This document shows, piece after piece, positions 9,484 to 18,578 of a stretch of 36,501 nt of DNA. The position numbers were made by a program, and so were the translations under genes. Origin of the DNA: Marinifilaceae bacterium (GTDB lineage Bacteria; Bacteroidota; Bacteroidia; Bacteroidales; Marinifilaceae); NCBI GenBank assembly GCA_016744515.1, contig JADGEF010000008.1:2849-39349 (forward strand), written 5' to 3'. Below the pieces are notes generated by a model that saw only the letters and a list, made by a program, of their open reading frames with translations, made no database searches and had not been told where the DNA came from. Every line of letters begins with the position of its first letter. Position 1 is the first letter of the stretch.

Positions 9484-9602
9484 ATGTAATTGAAAGATTG
9501 ATGCGGGATGTTTGAGTATAAAAATAGGCAGTAGAATAAGAACCCTCTGCCTTTCCCATTTCAAATATGAGGTTTAAGCTTTTGTTTATGACTAATTCAG
9601 GT

Positions 9603-9821
9603 TTATAATTTCTTTGATATATCGTCTTTGAAATCTTTTAGATTATCGATGATTTCAGTTTCATCTTTAATTTCTTTTTTTATATCCTCAGTAGCTTTTT
9701 TGAATTCTTTCATACCTTTTCCTAGTCCTTGTGCCAGTTCTGGAATCTTTTTTGCACCAAAAAGCATGACTACGACGAGAATAACGATAATGATTTCAGG
9801 TCCACTTATAAATAATAACAT
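9603..9821 (-). CDS. tatA: Sec-independent protein translocase subunit TatA/E
   Basis: The 72-residue protein has the TatA layout: one N-terminal membrane helix (about residues 5-19), the FGAKKIPELAQGLGKGMKEF hinge and amphipathic helix, then a charged, mostly coil tail. TatA forms the pore-like assemblies that move folded proteins across the inner membrane with TatC. No tatC is in the window. A -7-like element TATCTTTG (minus, 9845-9852) lies 23 bp upstream, so it may have its own promoter. The antiporter gene begins about 120 bp further downstream on the same strand. Confidence 0.92.
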   Translation of the reverse strand: MLLFISGPEIIIVILVVVMLFGAKKIPELAQGLGKGMKEFKKATEDIKKEIKDETEIIDNLKDFKDDISKKL

Positions 9822-9844
9822 GATGTTTCAATTTAATGTTTGTC

Positions 9845-9852
9845 CAAAGATA
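9845..9852 (-). promoter_or_regulatory. Possible tatA -7 element
   Basis: CAAAGATA on the plus strand reads TATCTTTG on the minus strand, a TAnnTTTG match 23 bp before the tatA ATG. No TTG is found at the expected -33 distance. Confidence 0.45.
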
Positions 9853-9937
9853 CCAAAAGTGATTGATTCTTGTATAGCCATTAACTAATTAAGAATGGGA
9901 GAGTCTGAATATACTTGATTTTTTTAAAAAGCTTGCA

Positions 9938-9968
9938 TAAAAAAAGCCCCAAGGCAAACCTTGGGGCA
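9938..9968 (-). terminator. Terminator of secDF
   Basis: GCCCCAAGG (9946-9954) and CCTTGGGGC (9959-9967) form a perfect 9-bp stem with a CAAA loop. On the minus strand it is followed by seven T residues, 26 bp after the secDF stop codon. Confidence 0.92.
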
Positions 9969-9993
9969 TGAAATATATCAAGAATGATATGAA

Positions 9994-12960
9994 TTATTTC
10001 TTTTTAGCAATCACTTTCTGTACACGTAATTTTGTGTCGTAAGCAATAGGAGTAGCAATAAATAGTGAAGAGTATGTACCTACTACAACTCCGACAATTA
10101 GTGCAAATGTAAAGCCTTGGATTGATGTTCCACCGAAGAAGAAGATCGCTAACAATACAACTAAAGTAGAAAGAGAAGTACTAAATGTACGACGCAATGT
10201 ACTATTCAATGCACTGTTGATAACCTCTTCTGGATCGCGCTTAGGATGTAATCCCAAGTACTCACGAATACGGTCAAATACAACCACGGTATCATTAATA
10301 GAATAACCTACTACAGTTAAAATCGCTGCAATAAAGGCTTGATCGATCTCTAAAGAGAATGGTAATATACCTTTGAATATTGAGAAGATACCCAATACAA
10401 TAATGGTATCGTGTGCAAGTGCTGCAACAGCACCTAAACCATATTGCCAGTTAGAGAAACGAACCATGATATAAAGGAAGATTACGATCAGTGCAAATAA
10501 GATAGACCAAACTGCTGACTGACGAATATCATCGGCAATAGTAGGACCAACTTTTTGTGACATCTTTCGGTTATTCTCAAGGAATGATTCAAGAGTCGTT
10601 CCTGCTGGAAGATACTTTTTCAATCCTTCGAATAACTTAGCTTCAACTTCATCATCAATTTCTGTTCCGTCCTCGTCGATCTTGTACTTAGTAGAGATTT
10701 TAACTTGGCTATTACCACCAAATGTTTTCACTTCAGGAGCATGGCCGTAAACAGCATCAAGAGATTTAGAAATATCACCAACAGCTACGGGCTGATCGAA
10801 AGCTACAACGTAAGTTCTACCTCCAGTAAAGTCGATACCTTGATTTAATCCACGAGTGGATAAAGATACAACTGAAGCTAAAATAGCAATAGCAGAAATC
10901 ACATAGAATACTTTTCTTTTCTGGATGAAAGTAATGTGTGCATTACGCAACCAGTTATCAGTAAGTTTTGTAGTAAATGTAATGTTTTTCTTGCGCTCAA
11001 GACGTCCTTCAAAAAACAAACGAGTAATGAAAATCGCAGCGAATAATGAAGAGATAATACCTATTACAAGAGTCGTAGCAAAACCTTTAATTGGACCTTC
11101 ACCAAAAATGTAAAGAATGATACCCGTTAAAAGAGTTGTTAAGTTACCATCGATAATTGCAGAATAAGCATTTTTATATCCATCAGAGATAGCTAAACCT
11201 AAACCTTTACCTGCTTTCATCTCTTCCTGAATACGCTCGAAAATTAGAACGTTCGCATCGACAGACATACCAATTGTTAAGACAATACCCGCAATACCAG
11301 GTAATGTTAACACCGCACCTAACGAAGCTAGAACTCCGAAGATGAAGAATAAGTTGGTAATTAAAGCAATGTTTGCAGTAAGACCAGCACCTTTGCTATA
11401 GAAGAAGAACATATAAAGTAAGATCAATGAGAAGGCGATAATGAATGACCACATCCCTTTTTGAACAGATTCTTGTCCCAATGATGGTCCAACAACTTCG
11501 TCAGCAATAATATGTGCAGGAGCAGGAAGCTTACCCGACTTAAGAATATTTGCAAGGTCTTTCGCTTCAGCAATAGTGAAGTTACCACTAATTTGAGAAG
11601 AACCGCCCTTAATTTCGGATTGTACAGTTGGAGCAGAATAAACGTAACCGTCAAGAACAATAGCAATTGATCTCTGTAAGTTGTCTTTAGTTAAACGTGC
11701 CCAAACTTTAGAACCTTCGCCATTCATACTCATTGATACTTGAGCACTTGCAGTTCGCTGATCAACTTCATCACGAGCTGATGTTACAACATCACCAGTA
11801 AGTGGAGCCTTGCCATCACGACTTGTTACTTTAATTGCATAAAGCTCGAAGATATTTCCACCATCGTCCATAGCCTTAACGCCCCAGAAGAATTTCAAGT
11901 TACGAGGAAGAAGAGACTTTACAGCTGGCATTGCGAAAATCTTATTTACACGTGCCGTATCTTTAATGTGTGAGTAACCCACAACAGCTAAAGAGGATCC
12001 GCCTTTACCTTGGTTAGGATTAAGAACAGAGAATAACGGGTATTTTTCAGCTAAATCTTTTGCATTGCTCAATGAATCCTGAGATTCACCTTCAATTTTG
12101 TTTAGAAGAGCAACATCTTCGTCAGCTTTAGCCTCGTCCTTAACTTCAGGAGTAGCTTCGATTACTTCGCTAGCAGCATTAATTTCAGCTAATTTTGTGT
12201 TAACTGCATTTAAATAACCACCAATTTCGCTGAACGTGTAAGTTTCCCAAAATTCAAGACTTGCAGTTCCCTGAAGTAGCTTACGAACACGAGCTGCATC
12301 CTTAATACCTGGAAGTTCAATAATGATACGACCTGAAATATCAGCTTTTTGAATGTTAGGTTGTGCCACACCAAAACGGTCGATACGAGAACGTAAGATA
12401 TTGAACGTATTGTCAATAGCAGCGTCTGTTTCGGTCTTTAGAACCTTAAGAACTTCATCGTTCGTAGCTCCAAAAGCAATTTTATCTTTTAACTCAAGAG
12501 TTCCGAGAATATCTGGAGAAGATAATTGAGCGCTTGGGTTGATTTCGCTGAATGCTTTTCCGAAAAGCGTTACGAAGTCATCCTGAGAGTTAGCTTGCAT
12601 CTGCTTAGCTTTTGCAATAGCGGCAACGAAAGTCTCGTCCTTGCTATTGTTAGCCATTGCTTTGATGATATCTACAACAGAAACTTCCATTGTTACGTTC
12701 ATCCCACCCTTAAGGTCAAGCCCTAAGTTCATCTCAAGCTCTTTACACTCTTTGTAGGTATAGCCCTTAAGTCCTAAGAAACTATACACTTTTTCTCCTC
12801 GAATTGAATCCAAGTAAGTTTGTTCTTTCTTGATATCGCCTGCTCCAAACAGATGAGCATCTTTTTCAACTTTCTTAGTTACATAAGTAAAAGTCAATTG
12901 ATACAAACTCACTAGGGCAAATACAATAGCGAGAAGTCTAATCGCTCCTTTATTTCGCAT
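9994..12960 (-). CDS. secDF: Fused protein translocase SecD-SecF
   Basis: This 988-residue protein fuses both membrane subunits that use the proton gradient to complete Sec-dependent export. After a first membrane helix (about 7-25), the SecD half shows NLGLDLKGGMNVTME near residue 80, a large periplasmic region, and IGMSVDANVLIFERIQEE in its membrane bundle. The SecF half begins around residue 700 and shows GIDFTGGRTYVV and VGYSINDTVVVFDRIRE. Separate genes are usual in Proteobacteria; the fusion is normal for Bacteroidota. A -7-like element TATATTTG (minus, 13023-13030) precedes the gene by about 63 bp and a strong terminator follows, so it looks monocistronic. Confidence 0.97.
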   Translation of the reverse strand: MRNKGAIRLLAIVFALVSLYQLTFTYVTKKVEKDAHLFGAGDIKKEQTYLDSIRGEKVYSFLGLKGYTYKECKELEMNLGLDLKGGMNVTMEVSVVDIIKAMANNSKDETFVAAIAKAKQMQANSQDDFVTLFGKAFSEINPSAQLSSPDILGTLELKDKIAFGATNDEVLKVLKTETDAAIDNTFNILRSRIDRFGVAQPNIQKADISGRIIIELPGIKDAARVRKLLQGTASLEFWETYTFSEIGGYLNAVNTKLAEINAASEVIEATPEVKDEAKADEDVALLNKIEGESQDSLSNAKDLAEKYPLFSVLNPNQGKGGSSLAVVGYSHIKDTARVNKIFAMPAVKSLLPRNLKFFWGVKAMDDGGNIFELYAIKVTSRDGKAPLTGDVVTSARDEVDQRTASAQVSMSMNGEGSKVWARLTKDNLQRSIAIVLDGYVYSAPTVQSEIKGGSSQISGNFTIAEAKDLANILKSGKLPAPAHIIADEVVGPSLGQESVQKGMWSFIIAFSLILLYMFFFYSKGAGLTANIALITNLFFIFGVLASLGAVLTLPGIAGIVLTIGMSVDANVLIFERIQEEMKAGKGLGLAISDGYKNAYSAIIDGNLTTLLTGIILYIFGEGPIKGFATTLVIGIISSLFAAIFITRLFFEGRLERKKNITFTTKLTDNWLRNAHITFIQKRKVFYVISAIAILASVVSLSTRGLNQGIDFTGGRTYVVAFDQPVAVGDISKSLDAVYGHAPEVKTFGGNSQVKISTKYKIDEDGTEIDDEVEAKLFEGLKKYLPAGTTLESFLENNRKMSQKVGPTIADDIRQSAVWSILFALIVIFLYIMVRFSNWQYGLGAVAALAHDTIIVLGIFSIFKGILPFSLEIDQAFIAAILTVVGYSINDTVVVFDRIREYLGLHPKRDPEEVINSALNSTLRRTFSTSLSTLVVLLAIFFFGGTSIQGFTFALIVGVVVGTYSSLFIATPIAYDTKLRVQKVIAKKK

Positions 12961-13022
12961 GTGTTTAGGTTTAATAAATTCTTATTATGTGATATTTTTA
13001 TTTTTCACCTCAAATTAACGCA

Positions 13023-13030
13023 CAAATATA
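13023..13030 (-). promoter_or_regulatory. Possible secDF -7 element
   Basis: CAAATATA on the plus strand is TATATTTG on the minus strand, 63 bp upstream of the secDF start. No TTG lies at the usual -33 distance. Confidence 0.45.
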
Positions 13031-13094
13031 TTATTTTTTTTTGACTTTTTGGGAACTATATTTTTGTGCTCAGTCTTATTGCTTTAGACGATTT

Positions 13095-13553
13095 TTATGG
13101 GTTTCTGTTTAAAATGAGGCTGCTTTTTTGATAATCGATTATGGCTTGATGACGAAGTAAGAAATCACTACCTAGAAGACCACAAATTTGTCTTTGGCAG
13201 TGTTTCTCGTACATATTGTTGATTTGACTTAGATCAATAAGCACAACATTTAGCTCTTCGGTAATGAAATCGCCAAAACTAAGGCTTTTAATTTCGACTA
13301 AATCGGACTCTATTTTGCTACCACCAAGCCCGCAGGATTGCAAATCATCTTTATCTTGATCTTTTTGTTGATAATCTAGAACAAAATTTTGATCGAATAC
13401 GGTTTTAGATGCCCCAGTATCTATCACCATTTCACCATTTTGCTCGCCATTTAGAGTGCATCTTACAAGCAAGTGAAAACTTTGAGTTTCGAGCTCAATT
13501 ATTTCGATGGGGATATGGATGAGTGTGTTATTCATATGCATTCTAATTTTCAA
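13095..13553 (-). CDS. Retropepsin-like aspartic protease family protein
   Basis: The product is up to 152 residues. MVIDTGASKTVFD (43-55) carries the DTGAS active-site motif of retropepsin-like aspartic proteases, and CGLLGSDFLLRHQAIIDY near the C-terminus is the matching second half of the fold. One such domain is present, so activity would need a dimer. There is no signal peptide, suggesting a cytoplasmic enzyme; the substrate is unknown. Three ATG codons lie close together (13553, 13541, 13535). A TATCTTTG element (minus, 13571-13578) would start transcription near 13565, favouring one of the two inner starts. It is flanked by secDF and a large outer-membrane protein gene on the same strand. 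Confidence 0.82.
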   Translation of the reverse strand: MKIRMHMNNTLIHIPIEIIELETQSFHLLVRCTLNGEQNGEMVIDTGASKTVFDQNFVLDYQQKDQDKDDLQSCGLGGSKIESDLVEIKSLSFGDFITEELNVVLIDLSQINNMYEKHCQRQICGLLGSDFLLRHQAIIDYQKSSLILNRNP

Positions 13554-13570
13554 TTTTCTAAAATGAAAAC

Positions 13571-13578
13571 CAAAGATA
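13571..13578 (-). promoter_or_regulatory. Possible -7 element of the retropepsin-like gene
   Basis: CAAAGATA on the plus strand is TATCTTTG on the minus strand, a TAnnTTTG match 18-36 bp before the candidate start codons. No convincing -33 TTG. Confidence 0.4.
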
Positions 13579-13673
13579 CGGAATGGATTGAAAGAATATC
13601 TCTCTTTTACCTCTTATTTAAAATGGAATTGCGATAAAAAGGGCTTATTAATTTAACTTGATTAGAATTCGAA

Positions 13674-16427
13674 TTAATTCATCATGTGATAAGAATTGCC
13701 CATGCTCATACCATGACGAGGTCTTCGAGAAGTTTTCTTGGAGTTTCTAATTTTATAGGTAAAGCTAAGCATGTAGAATTTATTTAGCTTTTTTGAATAG
13801 CTATCTGTTGTATATAAATCGCTTACTCGATGATGCCTTTCGCTAGTTTGATTGAAAATATCGTAGGCAACCAATGAGATTTCTCCTCTTTTGTTCTTGA
13901 ATATTTTGCTTGATATACCAATGTCTAGCAACCAACTGTTTTCAATATCATTTGTACTGATATTATTCTTGTTAACAAAGTTTGTGTTGGTTTTGATAAT
14001 AAAGTTTTTTACAAAATTCCAATACATACTTAGACTATTAGTCTGAGAGAAATATCTAGAGCTAGATGATTTTAAGTTGGTATTTCTTGAAACTGAATAT
14101 TGAGTTCGACTTGAAATTGTAAAGTCAAGCTTTTCGCTGATATTGGAACTTAATTTTAAACCTTGATTTAAACTCAACGAGTTTGAAAAGGATTTTTTGT
14201 TATTTACCAACGTAGGGTTGTGAGAATAATTAGCAGAAGTATTGATATTCAGTTTGGATTTCAATTTCTTTATAGGGATACCGTATGTAATTCTCCCGCT
14301 AATATTATATTGCCCATTAAGATTTGTAGGTTGTGAAAATTGTCCGCCTTTTGGAAGAACGTATTTCTCATTTATAAGCGTATCGCTTTGTGCTACAATT
14401 GTTCTTTGACTTACAGTGTTGTTAGCTTTATTTACACTCATATTTATTGAGGTAAATCGACCATTTTTCATGTTTGATGATGTGTAGAACAGTATTATGT
14501 TGTGATTCTGTGTCTGTTTCAAATTGGAATTCCCCATCGATAAAAATAAGGGATTTGAGACATTAATAATTTCTTGTAATTGCTGAACACTTGGATTCGA
14601 AGTCCCCATTCTATAATAAATATTGAACATCGAACTCTTATTAATATTGTATGAAAAACTAGCTGATGGTAGAATGGAAAAGTAATCTTTTTTTAGATCC
14701 CTTTTATTTGGAAATGTTTCATCATTTTTAAGGTTTGTGAATTCAAAATCACTCCCTAACATGAAACCGATTTTTTTATCTCGATAGTTGTACGAAATTC
14801 TTGAGCTATTGTTTATGGTCGAGTTTTTAAACTTGTTTGATGTCAAGGTGTCAAGCTTTGAATAGCTCTCTGTTTCTGTATCGTAATTGAAACTTGTTTT
14901 TTTTGTTTTTTCAGTGTTTAATGAATAGTTGTAAGCCAATGATAATCGGCTGTTTTCACCTAGTTTTTCATTGAAAGATAAACCTGTTCTTAAGTTGTTT
15001 GAGTTTGTTTTTTGATTAGAAATTTGATTAATATTTTGATTTCCTTTCGCAGATTGTCCTTTTATCTCAGATTTTTGATCGCCGTTATTTCTTCGATCAT
15101 CTCTGCTATACGAAGCTTGTACAGAAATGGTACGCCCTTTCTTATTCAATCTTCTTGAGAACATGAAATTCTGATTGAAGTTAGTTGAGCTGTTATTTGA
15201 AGAGGTTAAATTATTGTTTGAATTTATGAATTCATCTAATAATTTGGTTTCTGAAAAGGAAGAGATTTTAGCCTTAGAATCTGATGATGACAAGTTTGAG
15301 TTAAGCATGATTTGATTCTTTGGGTTTGATTTAATATCCCAATTTATATCGAAGTTATGATTTGCCTGATTGTTATCAGATATACTTTTGTTTGATAGTT
15401 CTTGTTTTTCGAGAGGAAGTGAGGTGTAAGTTCTAAGACTTCTGTTTTCGCTTTTAGTATCATTCTTGGAATATTGGTAATTGGCTGATAATTCGTTTTC
15501 TTTCTTGCCCTTGGTGTTAAAGTTTAAGCCTAAGTTATTTGCTTGCAATTCATTGCCACTAATCGACCTACGGAAAGCTCTCCTACGACTTAAATGAAGT
15601 GGTGCATTTACATTTTTCGAGTTACCTGTTAGAGTATAACGAGTCTTTTCTGAGAACTGACTGACATTTGCTCGTACAGCATATTTCTCATCTTTTCCTA
15701 TACCACCAGCAATGCTACCAAATCGTATATTCTTACTTGCGTTTTTTGTAACAATATTTATGGTTTTACTTTTCTCCTTATCCTCAAATCCTGAGAATTT
15801 AGATTCATTGCTTTTGTGTTCATACACTTCAATATTTTTAATGATATCACTTGGGAGAGTTTCAAGAGCTTTGTTTACATCTTTCCCAAAGAATTTTTTA
15901 CCGTCAACCAAAACCTCTTTTACTGATTGACCTTGTGCAGTAAGTTTACCATTTATGCTATAAAAGCCTGGCATTTTTGAAATTAATTCTTCGGCTGTAG
16001 CATCAGGGTTTACTTTAAAAGCATCAGGATTGAATAGGGTTGTGTCACCTTTTTGTTTTGTAGGAGGTAGGGTTTCGACAATATTAACTTCTCCTAGCAT
16101 TTTCTTGTTTTCGATAAGTTTAAATAGACCTATATCCAATGCATCTTTGTCGATATGAATTGTTTTTTGAATCTTCTTATAGCCAATAAATGAAATGGAA
16201 AGTTGATAATCTCCTGGTTTAACTTTTATAAGGAAATCTCCTTTGTCATCAGTAATAGTTCCTCGTCTGTCTAAAGAATCTTTTTGGTTTATCATTACTA
16301 TAGTTGCACCTGGTACGGTGTGCTGCGTATCTGCATCGAATACACGACCTTTAACTGGTGTGTTTTTTTGAGCAGAGCTGATAAAGGAAATTGTAGATAA
16401 TAATAGGAGAAATATATAACGAGTCAT
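13674..16427 (-). CDS. TonB-receptor-like outer membrane beta-barrel protein with N-terminal CarboxypepD_reg domain
   Basis: The 917-residue protein starts with a signal peptide ending near SSAQ (residues 1-19). Residues about 22-110 form a CarboxypepD_reg-like domain (VKGRVFDADTQHTVPGATIV, then DYQLSISFIGYKK). A plug-like region follows (ATAEELISKMPGF, VLVDGKKFFGKDV). The remaining 650 residues are Asn/Ser-rich alternating strands typical of the outer-membrane barrel family related to TonB-dependent receptors. It ends in a short Met/His-rich tail (HGMSMGNSYHMMN) rather than the usual terminal aromatic strand. No SusD partner is adjacent, so the ligand is unknown. The gene stands alone, with about 120 bp on its downstream side and 208 bp upstream. 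Confidence 0.88.
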   Translation of the reverse strand: MTRYIFLLLLSTISFISSAQKNTPVKGRVFDADTQHTVPGATIVMINQKDSLDRRGTITDDKGDFLIKVKPGDYQLSISFIGYKKIQKTIHIDKDALDIGLFKLIENKKMLGEVNIVETLPPTKQKGDTTLFNPDAFKVNPDATAEELISKMPGFYSINGKLTAQGQSVKEVLVDGKKFFGKDVNKALETLPSDIIKNIEVYEHKSNESKFSGFEDKEKSKTINIVTKNASKNIRFGSIAGGIGKDEKYAVRANVSQFSEKTRYTLTGNSKNVNAPLHLSRRRAFRRSISGNELQANNLGLNFNTKGKKENELSANYQYSKNDTKSENRSLRTYTSLPLEKQELSNKSISDNNQANHNFDINWDIKSNPKNQIMLNSNLSSSDSKAKISSFSETKLLDEFINSNNNLTSSNNSSTNFNQNFMFSRRLNKKGRTISVQASYSRDDRRNNGDQKSEIKGQSAKGNQNINQISNQKTNSNNLRTGLSFNEKLGENSRLSLAYNYSLNTEKTKKTSFNYDTETESYSKLDTLTSNKFKNSTINNSSRISYNYRDKKIGFMLGSDFEFTNLKNDETFPNKRDLKKDYFSILPSASFSYNINKSSMFNIYYRMGTSNPSVQQLQEIINVSNPLFLSMGNSNLKQTQNHNIILFYTSSNMKNGRFTSINMSVNKANNTVSQRTIVAQSDTLINEKYVLPKGGQFSQPTNLNGQYNISGRITYGIPIKKLKSKLNINTSANYSHNPTLVNNKKSFSNSLSLNQGLKLSSNISEKLDFTISSRTQYSVSRNTNLKSSSSRYFSQTNSLSMYWNFVKNFIIKTNTNFVNKNNISTNDIENSWLLDIGISSKIFKNKRGEISLVAYDIFNQTSERHHRVSDLYTTDSYSKKLNKFYMLSFTYKIRNSKKTSRRPRHGMSMGNSYHMMN

Positions 16428-16576
16428 ACAAGCAGAATTAATAAGTTGCTAATCTAAATGTATAGAGTGTTAGATTGTTTGTTGATCTGGTTAATACATG
16501 TTAAAATACACTCAGATATCATAGTATTTCGATAAGTGGGGTGATTTCTACGATGAAAGTAGGCTGTTGGCTTTAT

Positions 16577-16613
16577 AAAAAAAAGGTCTGACACGAATGT
16601 CAGGCCTTTTAAA
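16577..16613 (-). terminator. Terminator of mdh
   Basis: AAAAGGTCTGACA (16581-16593) pairs with TGTCAGGCCTTTT (16598-16610) around CGAA, with one G-U pair. On the minus strand it ends in eight T residues, 23 bp after the mdh stop codon. Confidence 0.9.
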
Positions 16614-16635
16614 TTATATGTAGTTTGAATAACGA

Positions 16636-17571
16636 TTAGATGATATCCATTTTATCTAAAACATTCATTACCGATTTTACAGCGGTAGCAGAACCTTTTA
16701 ATAATTCCATTTCAGCATCGTTTAATTTAACTTCTATCACTTTTTCGATACCATTTTTTCCAAGAACAACAGGTACGCCTAAATAGATGCCTTCCATGCC
16801 ATATTCTCCGTTAAGAAGCGTACAAACTGGGAAGATTCTTTTTTGGTCACGAACAATCGCTTCAACCATTTGAGCAGCTGCAGCACCTGGAGCATACCAT
16901 GCAGAAGTACCCATTAGGTTCACTAACTCACCACCACCTTTTTTAGTTCTTTCGATAATTGCGTCTAACTTATCAGCGTCGATTAACTCAGTTACAGGAA
17001 TACCAGCAACAGTAGTATAACGAGGAAGTGGAACCATAGTATCACCGTGTCCACCCATTAAAAGAGCTTGAATATCTTTTGGTGAAACGTGTAATTCGTT
17101 AGCAATAAATGCGCGGTAACGAGCGGTATCAAGTACACCAGCCATACCAAACACCTTAGTCGATGGTTTTTTTGCTGCTAAATAAGCTGCATAGCACATC
17201 ACATCTAAAGGATTAGATACGATAATGATAATTGCGTCAGGAGAATGCTTCACAACGTTTTCTGTAACCGATTTTACTATTCCAGCATTTATAGAAATTA
17301 AGTCATCACGACTCATACCTGGTTTACGTGGAAGTCCTGATGTAATAACAACAACTTCAGAACCTGCAGTAGCTGCATAATCGTTAGTTACACCTGATAC
17401 TTTAGTATTGTAATAATTGATAGGAGCAGTTTGCCACATGTCAAGAGCTTTACCTTCGGCAACACCTTCCTTGATATCCAATAAAACTACTTCGTTTGCT
17501 AATTCCTTTTGAGCGATGCAATTTGCACAAGTTGCGCCAACATTACCTGCGCCTACAACAGTTATTTTCAT
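16636..17571 (-). CDS. mdh: Malate dehydrogenase
   Basis: The enzyme interconverts malate and oxaloacetate in the cytoplasm with NAD. The 311-residue product belongs to the LDH-like malate dehydrogenase group. The Rossmann loop GAGNVGA is at residues 7-13, and Asp32 at the end of the second strand indicates NAD preference. Arg82 in the GLPRKPGMSR loop is the residue that selects malate over lactate; Arg88, Asn120, Asp148, Arg151 and the catalytic His175 in GGHGDTMV are all present. Length is normal. It is flanked by a terminator downstream, and a TATATTTG -7 element (minus, 17723-17730) lies about 150 bp upstream. Confidence 0.97.
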   Translation of the reverse strand: MKITVVGAGNVGATCANCIAQKELANEVVLLDIKEGVAEGKALDMWQTAPINYYNTKVSGVTNDYAATAGSEVVVITSGLPRKPGMSRDDLISINAGIVKSVTENVVKHSPDAIIIIVSNPLDVMCYAAYLAAKKPSTKVFGMAGVLDTARYRAFIANELHVSPKDIQALLMGGHGDTMVPLPRYTTVAGIPVTELIDADKLDAIIERTKKGGGELVNLMGTSAWYAPGAAAAQMVEAIVRDQKRIFPVCTLLNGEYGMEGIYLGVPVVLGKNGIEKVIEVKLNDAEMELLKGSATAVKSVMNVLDKMDII

Positions 17572-17913
17572 ATTTGTAAATTTTTATTCTTGTCGTTAAC
17601 CTAAGGGTTTATTTAACTATATAAAGCATAAGTCGGAGATGCCAGATAATAAAGTTAAAACGACAGTGTATATAAGTAATAATTTGATGTTTCTTATTGA
17701 AGAAATAATTCTTTATTTGCAGCAAATATATTCAGATTGGCATAAATATAAAGCCTTATTTACCTGCTCTTCAACAGTAAAACCTAAATATATGAAAAAA
17801 GTTGAGTTTTTAAGAAGTAAAAGATGTTTTTGTCTGAAAATCGAAAACGTTTGTGTTGAGTGTTTTGTTCGAAATTGTATTTTTCTACTGATTTGAAACT
17901 AACAGGGCATTAG
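17572..17913. other. Intergenic region upstream of mdh
   Basis: It holds a candidate -7 element of mdh (minus, 17723-17730, TATATTTG). A plus-strand reading frame at 17639-17896 has no recognisable domain, a Phe/Cys/Lys-skewed composition and overlaps the mdh upstream region, so I do not call it a gene. Confidence 0.5.
17723..17730 (-). promoter_or_regulatory. Possible mdh -7 element
   Basis: CAAATATA on the plus strand is TATATTTG on the minus strand. No clear -33 TTG is present at about 19 bp. Confidence 0.4.
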
Positions 17914-18126
17914 GTTTTAAAATATTATCGATTAAGGTTTCAAATTGAATTTATATATCGGGATGGAAAACAGCATACAGAATTGAAAGGTTGTCAGTCC
18001 AGAAGTGAAAATAAATTGCATTACCATTTTAATACATCATTAACGGCTGTCAATTTAGCTAAAACAGCACATTGGCTAAAACGCCAAAAAATTAAGAACG
18101 AGGCGTATTTTCAATGGCAAGCGTAA
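17914..18126 (+). pseudogene. C-terminal remnant of an IS4-family transposase
   Basis: Translation of this frame gives 70 codons before TAA at 18124-18126, with no start codon and an in-frame stop (TAG, 17911-17913) just upstream. It contains the full IS4-family signature Y-(2)-R-(3)-E-(6)-K as YRLRFQIEFIYRDGK, followed by HTELKGCQSRSENKLHYHFN and TSLTAVNLAKTAHWL, which are typical of the end of Bacteroidota IS4-like transposases. The E is the third residue of the DDE triad. The two catalytic Asp regions are absent upstream, so the gene is truncated and inactive. I found no matching inverted-repeat ends. Confidence 0.85.
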
Positions 18127-18578
18127 AGACGATATATCACAAATAGTTCCTATTTTCCCATTTATTTAAATTAAGCCTGACAGGCTGCTAGAGAATGATT
18201 GCTTTATACATCTTTTATGAAAAAAACCTTGTGTAATCTCATAATTTATAGTGATTGACTGATGTTTCCTTTATACTTAAGTTTGTCTAATTAAAAACAT
18301 CTAATTGTATCCCAGACTTACATATAATAGTTGGTTCGTTTTTATAGAATTTTAGTATGTATCCTATTGGGATCGTTAAACTTAATACCATTAAGTTTTA
18401 TAGATTAAGCTAAAGTCAAATTGGTCTAAAATAGTATAATAACAGAATTTAAAAGGAGAGGAATGCAACTCATATTATTGGAAATTATACTGCACAATAT
18501 TTGGGGAATATGCAGTTTAAATTTTGATAAAAGCCTCATAAGTAAAGATTAAGTAAATTCGACATAAAAATATAGAAG
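18127..18578. other. Intergenic region between the transposase remnant and the membrane-protein gene
   Basis: It contains a small palindrome AGCCTGACAGGCT (18174-18186) just after the transposase remnant, a hairpin AAACTTAAT-ACC-ATTAAGTTT (18378-18398), and a short ORF with a Shine-Dalgarno-like leader (18463-18552, listed separately). No TAnnTTTG promoter with a good -33 partner was found on the plus strand. Confidence 0.5.
18463..18552 (+). CDS. Possible 29-residue leader peptide
   Basis: ATG at 18463 is preceded by AAAAGGAGAGGA, an unusually strong Shine-Dalgarno match for a phylum that rarely uses one. The frame runs 29 codons (begins MQLILLEIIL, hydrophobic) to TAA at 18550-18552, and the membrane-protein gene starts 27 bp later. 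It could be a leader peptide or chance. I see no amino-acid run suggesting attenuation and no alternative hairpins. Confidence 0.25.
   Translation: MQLILLEIILHNIWGICSLNFDKSLISKD

Noticed and set aside
13059-13066. TATTTTTG on the plus strand between the retropepsin-like gene and secDF
   Set aside because: No plus-strand gene lies downstream and the nearest TTG is only 15 bp away.
17519-17540. GG-N10-GC pattern on the minus strand inside mdh
   Set aside because: It lies within the mdh coding sequence and lacks the TTGC part of the sigma-54 consensus; chance match.
17639-17896. 85-codon plus-strand ORF upstream of the transposase remnant
   Set aside because: Composition is Lys/Phe/Cys-skewed, no domain is recognisable, there is no start context, and it covers the region where the mdh promoter element lies. 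It does not continue the transposase either.
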